The notes under the pieces: generated by a model
Seen by the model: only the letters and a program-made list of their open reading frames with translations
Told to the model about the DNA's origin: nothing
Database searches by the model: none
Translations under genes and position numbers: made by a program
Shown: piece after piece, positions 26,458 through 36,529 of the stretch
Numbering within the stretch: position 1 is the first letter of the stretch
How the letters are laid out: every line of letters begins with the position of its first letter
Source of the DNA: Chloroflexota bacterium
GTDB taxonomy: Bacteria > Chloroflexota > Anaerolineae > Aggregatilineales > Phototrophicaceae
Direction: 5' to 3'
Assembly: GCA_011523705.1 (NCBI GenBank)
Contig: WTGC01000139.1
Coordinates: 1-54,573 of the forward strand
Length of the DNA: 54,573 nt

Positions 26458-27498
26458 ATGTCCCTTCCAATCTCCGAGCAGATCTCCGAAACTGCGCTTA
26501 TCCAGCCTAGCGCTGCGGAATGGGACCGTTTTGTCCGTGCGCAGCCGCGGGCTCACCTGCTGCAGCTGTCGGCATGGGGCGCGCTGAAATCGCAATTCGG
26601 CTGGGGCGCGCAGATCGTGGCGCTGGGAACGGGAGAGGCGATACAGGCGGGGGCCTTGGTATTGCTGAAACGCTTGCCGCTGGGCTTGGGCAAGATGGCT
26701 TATGTGCCGATGGGCGGCTACACGACTGACCCGTCATATTATCCGTTGCTCTGGGATGCGGTCGGGCGAGAGACGGGCGCCACTTTCATCAAGCTGGAGC
26801 CGGGTCAGTATTCGCCGGGCACAGCGCCGGACTTGGCGCGCATGGGATTTCAAAAGAGCCCGCAGACGATCCAACCGCCGCGCACGATCGTCATCGACAT
26901 CGCGGACGCCGACGAGGCAATCTTGGGGCGCATGAATCAGGGCACGCGCCGCAAAATCCGCAAGAGTTTGAAAAGCGACATCGAAATTGTGGAAGGCGCG
27001 CCAGCTGACATCAAAGCCTTCAGCCGCCTGATGACGCGGACCGGCGAGCGCAACGCATTCGGCGTGCACAGCGAAACGTACTTCGAAAGGGTCTACGAAT
27101 TGCTTCTGCCAGAGTACGGGACGCTGCTGCTCGCCAGGCATGAGGGCGATTTGCTGGCGGCAATCACGGTCTTCGCCCTGGGCGAAACCGCCTGGTATTT
27201 GTACGGCGCTTCGTCGCGTGTCAAGAGCAATCTCTACGCCACCTATGGCATTCAGTGGGCGGCGATACAGTGGGCGAAGCAACGCGGCTGCCGTTATTAT
27301 GATCTCTGGGGTGTGCCGGATCATGACGAGGCGACGCTCGAGGCGCAATTCAAAGAGCGCGGCGATGGCCTTTGGGGCGTCTATGGCTTCAAGCGGGGCT
27401 GGGGCGGCGAAGTCAGGCGGTCTCTTGGCGCTTGGGACAAGGCGCTGAATCCGCTCGTTTACGCCGCCTATCGCGCCGCGATTAGACTCAAGGGATAA
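26458..27498 (+). CDS. FemAB/FemX-type aminoacyl ligase 1
   Basis: A 346-residue member of the lipid II aminoacyltransferase family, tandem GNAT folds that use aminoacyl-tRNA to build peptidoglycan cross-bridges. Recognisable features: LQLSAWGALKSQFGW near the N-terminus, GTRRKIRKSLK in the middle, and the C-terminal core AWYLYGASSRVKSN, IQWAAIQWAKQRGCRYYDLWGV and GLWGVYGFKRGWGGE. It is followed after a short gap by a second family member, as in organisms whose bridge is made in two steps. The added amino acid cannot be predicted. It lies divergent from nuoA. Confidence 0.9.
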   Translation: MSLPISEQISETALIQPSAAEWDRFVRAQPRAHLLQLSAWGALKSQFGWGAQIVALGTGEAIQAGALVLLKRLPLGLGKMAYVPMGGYTTDPSYYPLLWDAVGRETGATFIKLEPGQYSPGTAPDLARMGFQKSPQTIQPPRTIVIDIADADEAILGRMNQGTRRKIRKSLKSDIEIVEGAPADIKAFSRLMTRTGERNAFGVHSETYFERVYELLLPEYGTLLLARHEGDLLAAITVFALGETAWYLYGASSRVKSNLYATYGIQWAAIQWAKQRGCRYYDLWGVPDHDEATLEAQFKERGDGLWGVYGFKRGWGGEVRRSLGAWDKALNPLVYAAYRAAIRLKG

Positions 27499-27515
27499 GC
27501 GAGAGGACGCCCGCC

Positions 27516-28574
27516 ATTCTGACGATTCGCGAGATCGACGAGCGGGAAAACTGGAACGCTCGCTTGCGTGACCTGCCCTACGCGCACGTGTTGCAGACTT
27601 GGGAGTGGGGCGAATTCAAGCGTGAGACCGGTCGCTGGGAGCCGCTGCGGCTGGCATTTCAGCGGCGGGGACAGGTCATCGCGATGGCGAGCCTACTCAC
27701 GCGAAAGATGGGACCGCTACGGGTGATCTACGTCAGCAAGGGTCCCATATTGGATTACCGCGACATTGATCTGGCTGAGCAAGCGCTCGGCGAATTGGAG
27801 CGGCACGCGAATCGCTTCGGCGTCGTCTGGCTGAAGATCGACCCCGATGTGGTCGCCGCGACGGGCATGCCCAACAGCCCCAACGATCAGCCAAACGAAA
27901 CCGCTCGCGCGATCATGGGGATGCTGCGGAAACGCGGCTGGCGCTTCTCCGAGGCGCAGGTGCAATTCCGTAATACGCTGACGATCGACCTGAAACAGAG
28001 CGAAGACGAGATCCTGGCCGCGATGAGCGGGAATACACGGCGCAAAATCCGCGTCGCTGGGAAGAAGGGCGTCGTCATCAGGCAGGCTTCGGTCGATGAC
28101 CTCCCCCTGCTCTATCGTCTCTACCAAATCACCGGCGAGCGCGACCAGTTTCTGATCCGGCCATTCGACTATTATCGCCGCGCCTGGGAACAATTTATGC
28201 TGGCGGGGCTGGCGCAGGCATTGATCGCCGAATATGAAGGGGTAGCGATCGCCCATGTGATCCTCTTCCATTTCGGGCAGAAGTGTTGGTATTTCTATGG
28301 CGCGTCGGGTAATAAAGAGCGGGCCCGCATGCCAAATTACCTGCTGCAATGGGAGGCGATCAAGTGGGCGAAGGCGCAGCGTTACGCCGTCTACGATATG
28401 TGGGGCGCGCCCGATACCTTTGACGAGAGCGACAGTCTTTGGGGCGTGTATCAATTCAAGCGCGGCTTCCGCGGTGAGTTGACGCGGCATATTGGCGCCT
28501 GGGATTTTGCATCCCATCCGACTATGTATTACCTTTACCAGCAAGCGGCACCGAAAATTCTCGGCGCATTCTGA
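27516..28574 (+). CDS. FemAB/FemX-type aminoacyl ligase 2, probable ATT start
   Basis: Second FemAB-like ligase, with HVLQTWEWGEFKRETGRW, NTRRKIRVAGKKG, CWYFYGASGNKERARMPNYLLQW and WGVYQFKRGFRGEL. Family-like sequence begins before the first conventional start (TTG 27564): the in-frame upstream codons read ILTIREIDERENWNARL, a normal FemAB N-terminus. No ATG, GTG or TTG lies there. GAGGA at 27503-27507 is ideally placed, 8 bases before ATT 27516, so a rare ATT (or CTG 27519) start is proposed, giving 352 residues. The alternative is a base substitution in an original ATG. It follows ligase 1 by 17 bases. Confidence 0.85.
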   Translation: MLTIREIDERENWNARLRDLPYAHVLQTWEWGEFKRETGRWEPLRLAFQRRGQVIAMASLLTRKMGPLRVIYVSKGPILDYRDIDLAEQALGELERHANRFGVVWLKIDPDVVAATGMPNSPNDQPNETARAIMGMLRKRGWRFSEAQVQFRNTLTIDLKQSEDEILAAMSGNTRRKIRVAGKKGVVIRQASVDDLPLLYRLYQITGERDQFLIRPFDYYRRAWEQFMLAGLAQALIAEYEGVAIAHVILFHFGQKCWYFYGASGNKERARMPNYLLQWEAIKWAKAQRYAVYDMWGAPDTFDESDSLWGVYQFKRGFRGELTRHIGAWDFASHPTMYYLYQQAAPKILGAF

Positions 28575-28590
28575 TGTGAGGAGAGCGGAT

Positions 28591-29403
28591 ATGATCGATA
28601 GCGCGCTGGTTGAGCAATTCAAGACCGAAGGTTTCGTCGTCGTACCCGGGCTGTTTTCGACGGAAGAGGTCGGCTGTATCAAAGCGCATTTCATGGCTTT
28701 GAATGACGCGGCCGGGCACGGCCTTGATGTCGATAAGCCCCACTTGTTGCCTGACGACGATCCGCTGAAAGTCTATCCGCGCATCATTCATTCGCACCGT
28801 TGGGACAAGCTCTCGCTGGATTGGCTGCTTGACGACCGCATGCGCCATTGGACGACCGCCGTCTTGGGAACGGAGCCGTATGCGGCGCAGACGATGTTTT
28901 ATTTCAAGCCGCCCGGTGCGCGCGGGCAGGCGCTGCACCAGGATCAGAAGCCCTTGCGCGTCCAGCCCGGCACTTGCCTGGCCGCCTGGATGGCGGTTGA
29001 TGATTGCGATGAGGAAAATGGCTGCCTGCAGATAGTGCCGCGCACGCATAACTTGCCCATGCTCTGCCCGATTGAAGCCGATATGACGCAGAGTTTCAGC
29101 GGCAGTACCGTGCCGATCCCGCCGGGAAGCCAGGCCGAGCCGGTCCTCATGAAGGCGGGCGATGTCGTCTTTTTCAATGGCTATGTCATCCACGGCAGCT
29201 TCCCCAATCGCAGCGAGACGCGTTTCCGCCGCTCCTTGATCGCCCATTACATCGTCGGCGAAGCCGAGAAGGTGAATGAGTTTTATCACCCGGTGCTGAC
29301 CTTCGCCGGCGAAGAACTCGATCTGCTGGATAGCGCAGAAGGCGGACCCTGCGGCGTCTTCACCACTGAAGGCGAGCCCGCCATCGTAATGGTCGAATCC
29401 TAG
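28591..29403 (+). CDS. Phytanoyl-CoA dioxygenase family protein (Fe(II)/2-oxoglutarate)
   Basis: A 270-residue cupin-fold oxygenase. The iron ligands fit LHQDQK (HxD) and NGYVIHGSFPNRS (distal His), and the Arg for 2-oxoglutarate lies in the RFRRSLIAHYI strand. Also typical are AWMAVDDCDEENGCLQIVPRTH and the N-terminal FVVVPGLF. Family members hydroxylate lipids, small metabolites or antibiotics, and no substrate can be assigned. Start ATG 28591 has GGAGAG upstream and is 16 bases after the second FemAB stop, so it shares that transcript. It ends 4 bases before the convergent alpha-2-macroglobulin gene, with no visible terminator between them. Confidence 0.9.
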   Translation: MIDSALVEQFKTEGFVVVPGLFSTEEVGCIKAHFMALNDAAGHGLDVDKPHLLPDDDPLKVYPRIIHSHRWDKLSLDWLLDDRMRHWTTAVLGTEPYAAQTMFYFKPPGARGQALHQDQKPLRVQPGTCLAAWMAVDDCDEENGCLQIVPRTHNLPMLCPIEADMTQSFSGSTVPIPPGSQAEPVLMKAGDVVFFNGYVIHGSFPNRSETRFRRSLIAHYIVGEAEKVNEFYHPVLTFAGEELDLLDSAEGGPCGVFTTEGEPAIVMVES

Positions 29404-29407
29404 TCGA

Positions 29408-32400
29408 TTACCTCTCTTCCGTAATGGTAAACCGCGCCCCCGCGCCGCGGCCATAGACCTCCGGGAAATACATCTCCTGCGCAATTGGCGGGATGACGTT
29501 GAATTTACCGGCTATGGTCAGGCGGATGCTGTATACGAATTCGTAGACGCCGCGCGGCAGGGTGCTGGCGTAGATCACCGCTTTTTCGTCATAGAATTGT
29601 ACGTGGTCGAAATACCACCAGCCCCATCCCCGGCGCGCGTCAATTCGACCGCCGCGTGGCATGGTTCCTAGTTGCGCGCTGGTCGCCAGGTTCGGATTGA
29701 TCGCTTCGGCGCCGGCCGGGAAGAAGTCTTCGATGACGACGTAACGCAGGGTATTCGGCGCGACGATGCGCAGGCGGACTTGCACCACGTCGCCAATGGC
29801 GGCGCGCGAGATTGGCGTTTTCTTTCCGTCGTCGAGCATGGTGTAGCTTCGCGAGATTTCGAGGCCGCGGCTGAATGGCGCGATGTCTTCGATCGGCAAA
29901 GCGAGATTCAGATGCGCGCTGTAATAGAGCGCGCCATCGCCAGCGTCTCGCTCAAATTCGATCAGGTTGGTCTCTAGTGAGATCATATCGGCCACATCAA
30001 TTCGAGTCTCATCCGTCTCCAAAACGTTGTCTGAGGTCGCGATGCCAGTTGAGACCACGCTTTCATTCAGAGAGACGGACCAGGCATAGTTCGGGTTCAG
30101 CTCGCCGCTGGCGTGCATCCAGTTGGTGAGCGCGATGATCGACCAGACATTTTCCAGGCGCGAGGACCAAAAGCCCCGGCCCTGGCGCACAGAAACCAGA
30201 TGGCGCGCGATATTGGGCAGCAGCTCGCTTTCGGGTCGGATTTTGAGCAGGGCATTCAGCACCAGCGCCGTCGAGCGGACATCCGACGACCAGTTCCAGC
30301 TGTCTTTGTACGTCTCTTCAAAGAAGACCCCGCTGGCGCGCGTCACCGCTCGATTCAGCATCATCTGCGCCAGCGTTTCCAGGCGTTGATCATCCGGATT
30401 GACGCGGTGCAGCGTCAGCGCCTGGAAGGCGATTGCATCGAGATTCAGGCGCGCGCGCTGCAAGTAAAGCTCTGTATTGCGGGCGCTGTCGGGCGAGCCG
30501 GCAAGAGCCAGCGCATAAAGCAGGAAAGCTTGCCGATTCAGTTGCCAGTTCGGTTGGGCAAGCGAAGGCGTAACCAAATGGGTACGGAGCAGACCGAGAG
30601 ACCGGCTAATGACGCTGTCGCGCAAGGGATATCCCAGGCTTTTCGCTTCGGCCAAACCGATCAAGGCATAAGCGGTTGTCAGCGCATGCGCCTTGGGATA
30701 CGAGCACCAACTCCAGCCGCCTTCCGGCGCTTGACGGGCATAGAGATCGTCGATGCCCTGCGCAACCAACATGCCAGTTTTCAATTTTAATTCCGGCTTC
30801 GCCAAGCCCAGCTCTTCTAGCGCGCGGTAGGCTGCGATATTGGGCAGGAAGCGGCTGACGATCGCGGTCGCGCATTCCTTATTCCGCCCGGTGGTCCGCT
30901 CGAGGTAGGCCAGCGCCTCATTGGTGACGCCAGCCAGCGACTTGTCGATGCGGATGTCGAGCGAGCCGGAGCGGACTTCGGTATCGCGCGGCAGCAGGAC
31001 CGCCTCGACGCGGGCGCCGCCTTGCAGCAGCGCGCCGACCGTGCCGACCGTCTCCGGCGCTTCGTAGCGGTAGACCGGCAGAGTGCCGTCTTCGTCTTGG
31101 CTGACGGAGGAAATGCTCGCGTCGCTATATTTTCCATCCACGCTGACGACAGCGAACTGCGGCGCCACTGACTCGACATCCTTAATTGTCACGGTCCAGG
31201 TTGCGCGCGCGCGTCCGCCGGCGGGGATCTCAATTCTTTGCGCGATGCGGCTCGGGTTAGCGAATTCCAGCCCGGCTGTATTCAAAAGTGATACGCTCGC
31301 TTCAACGCCGGCGCCGGTGTTGTTGTTGACGACAGCCGAAAGCTGGACGCTGTCTCCCACAGTGAAGAAGCGCGGCGTCACCGGGCGGATCAGCAGCGGA
31401 CGCGAGCTGATCAGATCGAAGGTATTCTCGCCGACGAGCAAACGCCCGTCGATACCCTTGGTCAGCGCGCGGGCATCAAGGCGCCAGGTGGTCAAATTGT
31501 CGGGCAGCTTTACCTCGAATGTAGCTTCGCCCCGCTCATCAGATACCAGCGACGGATTCCAATAAGGCGTCTCAACGAATTCGCTTCGCGGCTCGGGAAG
31601 CGGAGGCGGAGCGTCGTAGGCGCCGCCACCGCCGCCGAAGCAGCAGTCGAACATATCGTCCATTGGATCCAAAGTCCCCATAGTTTCGACCAAGTTGGCC
31701 GTGAATTCGTCGCCATTATTCACCAGCGAACTGGAGGTATGAACGCCAAGAGGCTGCGGACTAAAGAAGGACTCAAGCAGTTTTTCGCTGTTGCGCTCGC
31801 CCAGCGACAGCGCCGCCAGGTCGGTCAGAGCAACGCCGACCTCCGCGATCACCGGATCGCCCTTCCAGTCGGTGACCTTCAGACGAAACGTGACCTCATC
31901 TTGTGGCGCGGCTTGATCGGGCTCGGCGCTGATCTCGATATTGAGCGCGTATCGCTCGGGATCCACTTGCAACTGAGTCGTGCCAATACGCCAATCGGCG
32001 AATGGTCTGTCCTCGCCAGCCGGATTCAGCAGGAAAACGCTGACGTAGATATTGGGCGCGTGTTCGGGCATGATTTCGAATTCGTGGATATGCGAATTGC
32101 TCGTCAGCGTGACGACATCGGTGCTGAGCACATCGCCGCGTTCAATGCTGATCAAGGCCTGAGTCGCGTCTTGAAAGGGCGAGGCGATCAGCACCTGCGC
32201 TTTTTCGCCGACGCGGTATTCATTGCGCGCGGGAACCAAATCGATAGTCTTGTCGTCGTCCCGTCCCCAGCGAACAGGAGACCGGCTTGATACCCAGGTA
32301 CGCGCAGTCGCGCTAACTTGATGTCCCAACTTGTCTTCCGTGGAGACATTCATATTGAAGATGCCCCCTTTTGGCGGCTGAAAACTAAAGCGCGCCTCGC

Positions 32401-35400
32401 CGTTGGCGCCGGTCCGGACCGCCCCGCTGGTCACGGGAATCTCTTCGACCTCCCAACTCGATTTGACGCGGCCGGTTGCGAGATCCTGCCCTTGCGTTCG
32501 CGTCCAATGGCGCTCCACCACCCGCACGTTAATGTCTTGGTCGGCGATGGGCTCGCTGTCCCAATCGACGGCGATGATGTTGAAGACGCTGTCTTCGCCG
32601 ACGCGCGTGACGTACTTCTCGGGCTGGGCGCCGAGATAGAGCAGCCCCTGGTGCACGATGAGGTCTGAATCCGCAGTGATGGTCTGCCCGGCTTCGTCGC
32701 GGATTGACGCTTCGACGCGCCAGCGCTGGCTGCCGGGCTCGTCGCCCAAGTCGCCGACGAGGTCGAAGCGGGCGACGCCGTCGTCGTCGGTTTGCAGCGA
32801 ACCCTCGGCGACAATGCGCTTCTCCTTATTTCTGCCGTAGCCGTCCCAGTACGCGCGCCCCTCGCTGAAGCGATAGCGGCCGTCGCCGGCGTAGTTGAAA
32901 TGATAAGGCGCGGGATAGGCGCTGTATTCGGCGGCGGCATCGGATACGGGGCCGCCAAAATAGTACCGGCCTTCCAGCTCGAAGCTTGCCTTGTCGCCAT
33001 GCAGGATATTCGGCTCGTCAGTGGAAAGCGTCACCTGGTACTCCGGCAAACGGTATTCCGCGACCTGGAACATGACGTAGTCGTCGTCACGACGATATTC
33101 GCCGCGGCTGTTGGGGAAGGCGATTGAAACATAATATCGTCCGAGAGAGGTGTCGGGCGCGATATCGAATTTGCCGCTGAAGGTACCGAAATCGCCGACT
33201 TCCAGGACGCGTCTTTCGACGACTTTGCCGGTTTCGCGGCTGCGGAGCCTTGCCTCGACCGTCTCATGCGGCGCCGGCATGTAGACGACATCGTCTTTGC
33301 TGCGCGCGATGCCGCGGAAGTAGACCGGCTGCCCCGGGCGGTAGACCGGGCGATCGGTATAGAGATAGGCTTGAATAGCGTCCGGGTAATAGGAAGCGCG
33401 GATATAACTGTCTCCGTGCTCCATACCGACTGCCCACTTGGAATAGCCGATGCCGAAATGCTCGTCCCTGTCCAGCACGGCAAGCAAACCGGTTGCCCAA
33501 ATTTCCGGCGTGTACCAGCTATGTAGATTTGCGATGCCTCGTTCATCAGTGAGAGCGCCGCCTTGATAATCGCCCAACTGGTTGTATACGCTGATGCGCT
33601 CGCCGACGATCGGCGCGCCGGAATTGACTTCAACCGCCCAGACTGTCAGGCGATCAGCAGTGTGCTTAAGTGTCAGCACCGCATTCGATACATTCAGATA
33701 ATGGCTGTCCAGCCGACTCCATTCATTCAATTCCGGCGCAAATGCATTGAGGAAATAAGCGCCGGGCGAGAGCGGCTCGTCCTCAGCCGACGAGAGCGGT
33801 CCGCTGTTTCCCAGCTGCAGCAAGTCATACTGCGTCAGGTTTTCCGCTACCTTGCCGCTAATCGTCCAACGGCGCAGGGGCACGCGTCTCGAGTCAAGAT
33901 AGTCGGATGTGGTCCGGCTCGAGCCGCCGTAAAGATCGGCGACGAAATCTTTTGCCGTGAGGCGATGAAGCTCGAGATCGACTTTTTTTACGCCGCGATG
34001 GGTGAGGAATAACTGGGTCGGTTGTCTGTTTGCGTTATAGAAGCCGACCGAACCAGGCGCGCGCAATCCCATCGTCGGTGGCAAGGGACCGGTGGTGAAG
34101 CTGAAGGTCAGCGAATCAGTGATGGCGTTGCCGTAGATATCTTCCATGCCCGGATCAATCCGGACGGTGTATTCGGTGGACGGCTGCGCTTTGAAGTGGA
34201 TGTCGTAGCGTTCATTCATATAGCTGTAGTAGACGCGCGTCCATTCATCAGGCTTCGGCTCGATGTGGATGCGCTCGCGCAGGGTGTCAATGTTCATGCG
34301 CGAGGCGAAGGTCAAGCTAAAGCCGCCGCCACGGATTCCGGTCGCGCCGTCTGCTGGGCTCGTCCGTCTTATGGTGGGGCGGGGGATCGTCCGGTAGCTC
34401 CAGTATTTACCGGCTAGGCTGAAGGGCAGCCCAGCCGGGAATCCCGCTACATATTCGCTGTCGTACCAGAGCCGGGCAGCGGGGACAAAGGTGAAGCTCT
34501 TGCCATCCTCCGCCCATTCGAATCCGCCGGCGATATCAATTGCATCGCTCTCCGATCCAGCGCGGAAGAAGAAGGCGCGCTCCACAGCGCCGCGGTCGAC
34601 GGCTTGGTCGAAGCGCACCTGAATCCTCGGTTCAAGTGTCAAGTCATCCCAGCGGTACCGCCAATAGCGACTCGTAGGCCGCGGATGGATGGAAACAATC
34701 GAGGGCGCCATTGTGGTGAATGACCACCAAACGGGATCGCTTACGAACGAACCATCAGCCGCTTCCAGATCTGCCGCTACCGAGGCGCGGTACTCGGTAA
34801 CGCTTTTCAAGGGTTCCGACGGCGTGAAGACATAGACGGCGCTGTTGACCCATTCGCCGCTTCCGCCAGTCGCGGGAGACAAAACGAGCGGATGCGGCAA
34901 TTCGTCCTCACTAATGGATGCAGCTAGCGGGACGACCGGACGGTCAAAAACGACGGTGATGGCGGAATCGACCGGGACAGACGCGCTATCGGGCTGCGGA
35001 AAGACTTCCGCGATCTGCAAGTAGCCGGCCGTGGAGAAGGTGGCGTCAAATGGGTAGAGCAGCGGCGCGCCGTCTTTTGCCTGCAATGGCGGCGTAAAGC
35101 TAAAAGTGTATTCTGCATCGCGCTGGTATCGCTCGATTGGCTCGAAGGCAAGCGAGTATTCGTCGCAATGCAGGCGGCCGCGAATGACGGGCTGCCAGGT
35201 TAGCGCCTTTTCTGCCTCGGCACAATTGACGCGGCGATTGAACGTGAAGGTGATCGCTTCGTCGAGAGCAAGCCGGCCGGCGGGCGATGGCTGCGCGTCA
35301 ATCACTTCCAGCGACACGGCCCGCTCGCTCTGCGCGAGATTTTGCAGCGAGCCGGACCAGATCAGCACCGGCAAAAGAACGCGTAACAAGAAACATAGCT

Positions 35401-35407
35401 GGCGCAT
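29408..35407 (-). CDS. Bacterial alpha-2-macroglobulin, degraded thioester motif
   Basis: A secreted 1999-residue protein of the A2M protease-trap family. Signal peptide: MRQLCFLLRVLLPVLIW, with no lipobox Cys. Four Ig-like SbsA/Big_5 domains come first (about 30-440), then the macroglobulin domains with LYTDRPVYRPGQPVYFRG (about 690), a Gly/Pro-rich patch (FGGGGG, PPPLPEPR), and the A2M core TPYWNPSLVSDERGEATFEV (about 1280). The alpha-alpha toroid domain includes EGGWSWCSYPKAHALTTAYA. The site that normally reads GCxEQ reads ECATAIVSRFLP (about 1510): Cys is kept but Glu-Gln is lost, so an internal thioester is unlikely. Start: ATG 35407 with GGAGGA eight bases upstream. Confidence 0.93.
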   Translation of the reverse strand: MRQLCFLLRVLLPVLIWSGSLQNLAQSERAVSLEVIDAQPSPAGRLALDEAITFTFNRRVNCAEAEKALTWQPVIRGRLHCDEYSLAFEPIERYQRDAEYTFSFTPPLQAKDGAPLLYPFDATFSTAGYLQIAEVFPQPDSASVPVDSAITVVFDRPVVPLAASISEDELPHPLVLSPATGGSGEWVNSAVYVFTPSEPLKSVTEYRASVAADLEAADGSFVSDPVWWSFTTMAPSIVSIHPRPTSRYWRYRWDDLTLEPRIQVRFDQAVDRGAVERAFFFRAGSESDAIDIAGGFEWAEDGKSFTFVPAARLWYDSEYVAGFPAGLPFSLAGKYWSYRTIPRPTIRRTSPADGATGIRGGGFSLTFASRMNIDTLRERIHIEPKPDEWTRVYYSYMNERYDIHFKAQPSTEYTVRIDPGMEDIYGNAITDSLTFSFTTGPLPPTMGLRAPGSVGFYNANRQPTQLFLTHRGVKKVDLELHRLTAKDFVADLYGGSSRTTSDYLDSRRVPLRRWTISGKVAENLTQYDLLQLGNSGPLSSAEDEPLSPGAYFLNAFAPELNEWSRLDSHYLNVSNAVLTLKHTADRLTVWAVEVNSGAPIVGERISVYNQLGDYQGGALTDERGIANLHSWYTPEIWATGLLAVLDRDEHFGIGYSKWAVGMEHGDSYIRASYYPDAIQAYLYTDRPVYRPGQPVYFRGIARSKDDVVYMPAPHETVEARLRSRETGKVVERRVLEVGDFGTFSGKFDIAPDTSLGRYYVSIAFPNSRGEYRRDDDYVMFQVAEYRLPEYQVTLSTDEPNILHGDKASFELEGRYYFGGPVSDAAAEYSAYPAPYHFNYAGDGRYRFSEGRAYWDGYGRNKEKRIVAEGSLQTDDDGVARFDLVGDLGDEPGSQRWRVEASIRDEAGQTITADSDLIVHQGLLYLGAQPEKYVTRVGEDSVFNIIAVDWDSEPIADQDINVRVVERHWTRTQGQDLATGRVKSSWEVEEIPVTSGAVRTGANGEARFSFQPPKGGIFNMNVSTEDKLGHQVSATARTWVSSRSPVRWGRDDDKTIDLVPARNEYRVGEKAQVLIASPFQDATQALISIERGDVLSTDVVTLTSNSHIHEFEIMPEHAPNIYVSVFLLNPAGEDRPFADWRIGTTQLQVDPERYALNIEISAEPDQAAPQDEVTFRLKVTDWKGDPVIAEVGVALTDLAALSLGERNSEKLLESFFSPQPLGVHTSSSLVNNGDEFTANLVETMGTLDPMDDMFDCCFGGGGGAYDAPPPLPEPRSEFVETPYWNPSLVSDERGEATFEVKLPDNLTTWRLDARALTKGIDGRLLVGENTFDLISSRPLLIRPVTPRFFTVGDSVQLSAVVNNNTGAGVEASVSLLNTAGLEFANPSRIAQRIEIPAGGRARATWTVTIKDVESVAPQFAVVSVDGKYSDASISSVSQDEDGTLPVYRYEAPETVGTVGALLQGGARVEAVLLPRDTEVRSGSLDIRIDKSLAGVTNEALAYLERTTGRNKECATAIVSRFLPNIAAYRALEELGLAKPELKLKTGMLVAQGIDDLYARQAPEGGWSWCSYPKAHALTTAYALIGLAEAKSLGYPLRDSVISRSLGLLRTHLVTPSLAQPNWQLNRQAFLLYALALAGSPDSARNTELYLQRARLNLDAIAFQALTLHRVNPDDQRLETLAQMMLNRAVTRASGVFFEETYKDSWNWSSDVRSTALVLNALLKIRPESELLPNIARHLVSVRQGRGFWSSRLENVWSIIALTNWMHASGELNPNYAWSVSLNESVVSTGIATSDNVLETDETRIDVADMISLETNLIEFERDAGDGALYYSAHLNLALPIEDIAPFSRGLEISRSYTMLDDGKKTPISRAAIGDVVQVRLRIVAPNTLRYVVIEDFFPAGAEAINPNLATSAQLGTMPRGGRIDARRGWGWWYFDHVQFYDEKAVIYASTLPRGVYEFVYSIRLTIAGKFNVIPPIAQEMYFPEVYGRGAGARFTITEER

Positions 35408-35488
35408 CGGAAAGTCCTCCAATTCAAGCGACGTTTCCTCTCATTATAGGAGGCGGCCGCCCGAAGATTTCCCTACGCCAGCCAGCGA

Positions 35489-36529
35489 TTAACCTGTTTC
35501 CGCGTCGGTTTCGGCTTCGCTCGAAAGGAGCTTTGCATAAGCGCGGTGGGCGCGATCGATCACATCGTCAAGCGCGAACAGGCGGGCGAATTCTCGCTGC
35601 GCAAGCCTGAGATCGTCTCGGCTCAGATCATCCGCCAGAAAGACGCGTTCGCCATAGTCGCCGAGCTCCTGAATGACCCAATCGTATTTGTAGTAAGCCA
35701 GGGCAAGCGGATTGACCGTGTGATCGCCGTAACAAGCGAGGAAGGCGTGAGTAGTATCGGCTGAGCGTCCATCGTCGATGAAGAACATCAGGTCGCGTTC
35801 CCTTGGCGCCAGCAGCGCCTCGTCCCAATCGACAATGTGAATCTCGCCGGCGCGGTCAATGATAATATTCGCCGGGTGAATATCGGCGTGGCAGAGGACG
35901 AATGCGGGCGGCTGATCTTCCAGCCGCGCGCCCAAAGCGAGATAGCGTCCGCGACATAAGTCGATGACATCGGCATTGTTGCGCCAGATTTGAGCGACCG
36001 TTTCCGCTACCGCGCCCTCAAATGCGCCGCGACTCAGAACTGCCTCGACGCGCTCAGTTGTATCTAGCCACTTTACGGCGAAGACTTCATGCGGGACTTG
36101 GTCGGCGAGCTCCAGCGGAATAGCCGTGTCATGAATCGAGCGCATGATGCTTCCCCAGTCGCGCCATTGCGCCGCCGTCAGAGACATATTCCAGTCGGAT
36201 TCGCCTTCAATACAGGGATATAGCATCAGCGCGAAGTCCTTATTGGCATTAATGCGCGCGCATAATCGCCCCGACTTATCTGGGATCGGCGCGACTACAT
36301 TTTCAATGCCGCGATTCTTCAGAAAACGCGGGACTAGCAAGGATGCCCGGTTCACTGGACCCACTCGCAGCTTTAGAAAGTATTCGCCCGACGCCGCCTC
36401 GACGCGGAAGGACCAGGCGCGCGCGTCATTACCGATTGGCAAAAACTCAAGCGAACGCGTGCTGAGATCGTAGCTGGCGCGCAACTGCTCGATGATGGGT
36501 TCATCCGCCAGCGTCGGTCGTTCGAGCAT
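35489..36529 (-). CDS. APH-family (kinase-fold) phosphotransferase
   Basis: A 346-residue cytoplasmic protein with the aminoglycoside phosphotransferase/choline-kinase fold. The catalytic loop CHADIHPANIII and the metal-binding IHIVDWDEALLAPRERDLMF are both intact. The N-terminal lobe has a plausible ATP-binding Lys in GEYFLKLRVG. Members phosphorylate aminoglycosides, choline, homoserine or other small molecules, and chromosomal copies like this often have no resistance role. The substrate is not readable. Start: ATG 36529 after GGAGGG; an in-frame start at 36577 is less likely. It is transcribed toward the alpha-2-macroglobulin gene with about 80 bases between. Confidence 0.85.
   Translation of the reverse strand: MLERPTLADEPIIEQLRASYDLSTRSLEFLPIGNDARAWSFRVEAASGEYFLKLRVGPVNRASLLVPRFLKNRGIENVVAPIPDKSGRLCARINANKDFALMLYPCIEGESDWNMSLTAAQWRDWGSIMRSIHDTAIPLELADQVPHEVFAVKWLDTTERVEAVLSRGAFEGAVAETVAQIWRNNADVIDLCRGRYLALGARLEDQPPAFVLCHADIHPANIIIDRAGEIHIVDWDEALLAPRERDLMFFIDDGRSADTTHAFLACYGDHTVNPLALAYYKYDWVIQELGDYGERVFLADDLSRDDLRLAQREFARLFALDDVIDRAHRAYAKLLSSEAETDAETG

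Noticed and set aside
35489..36529. Aminoglycoside-resistance gene
   Set aside because: Only the general kinase-fold motifs are present and no resistance-island features surround it, so a drug substrate is not supported.
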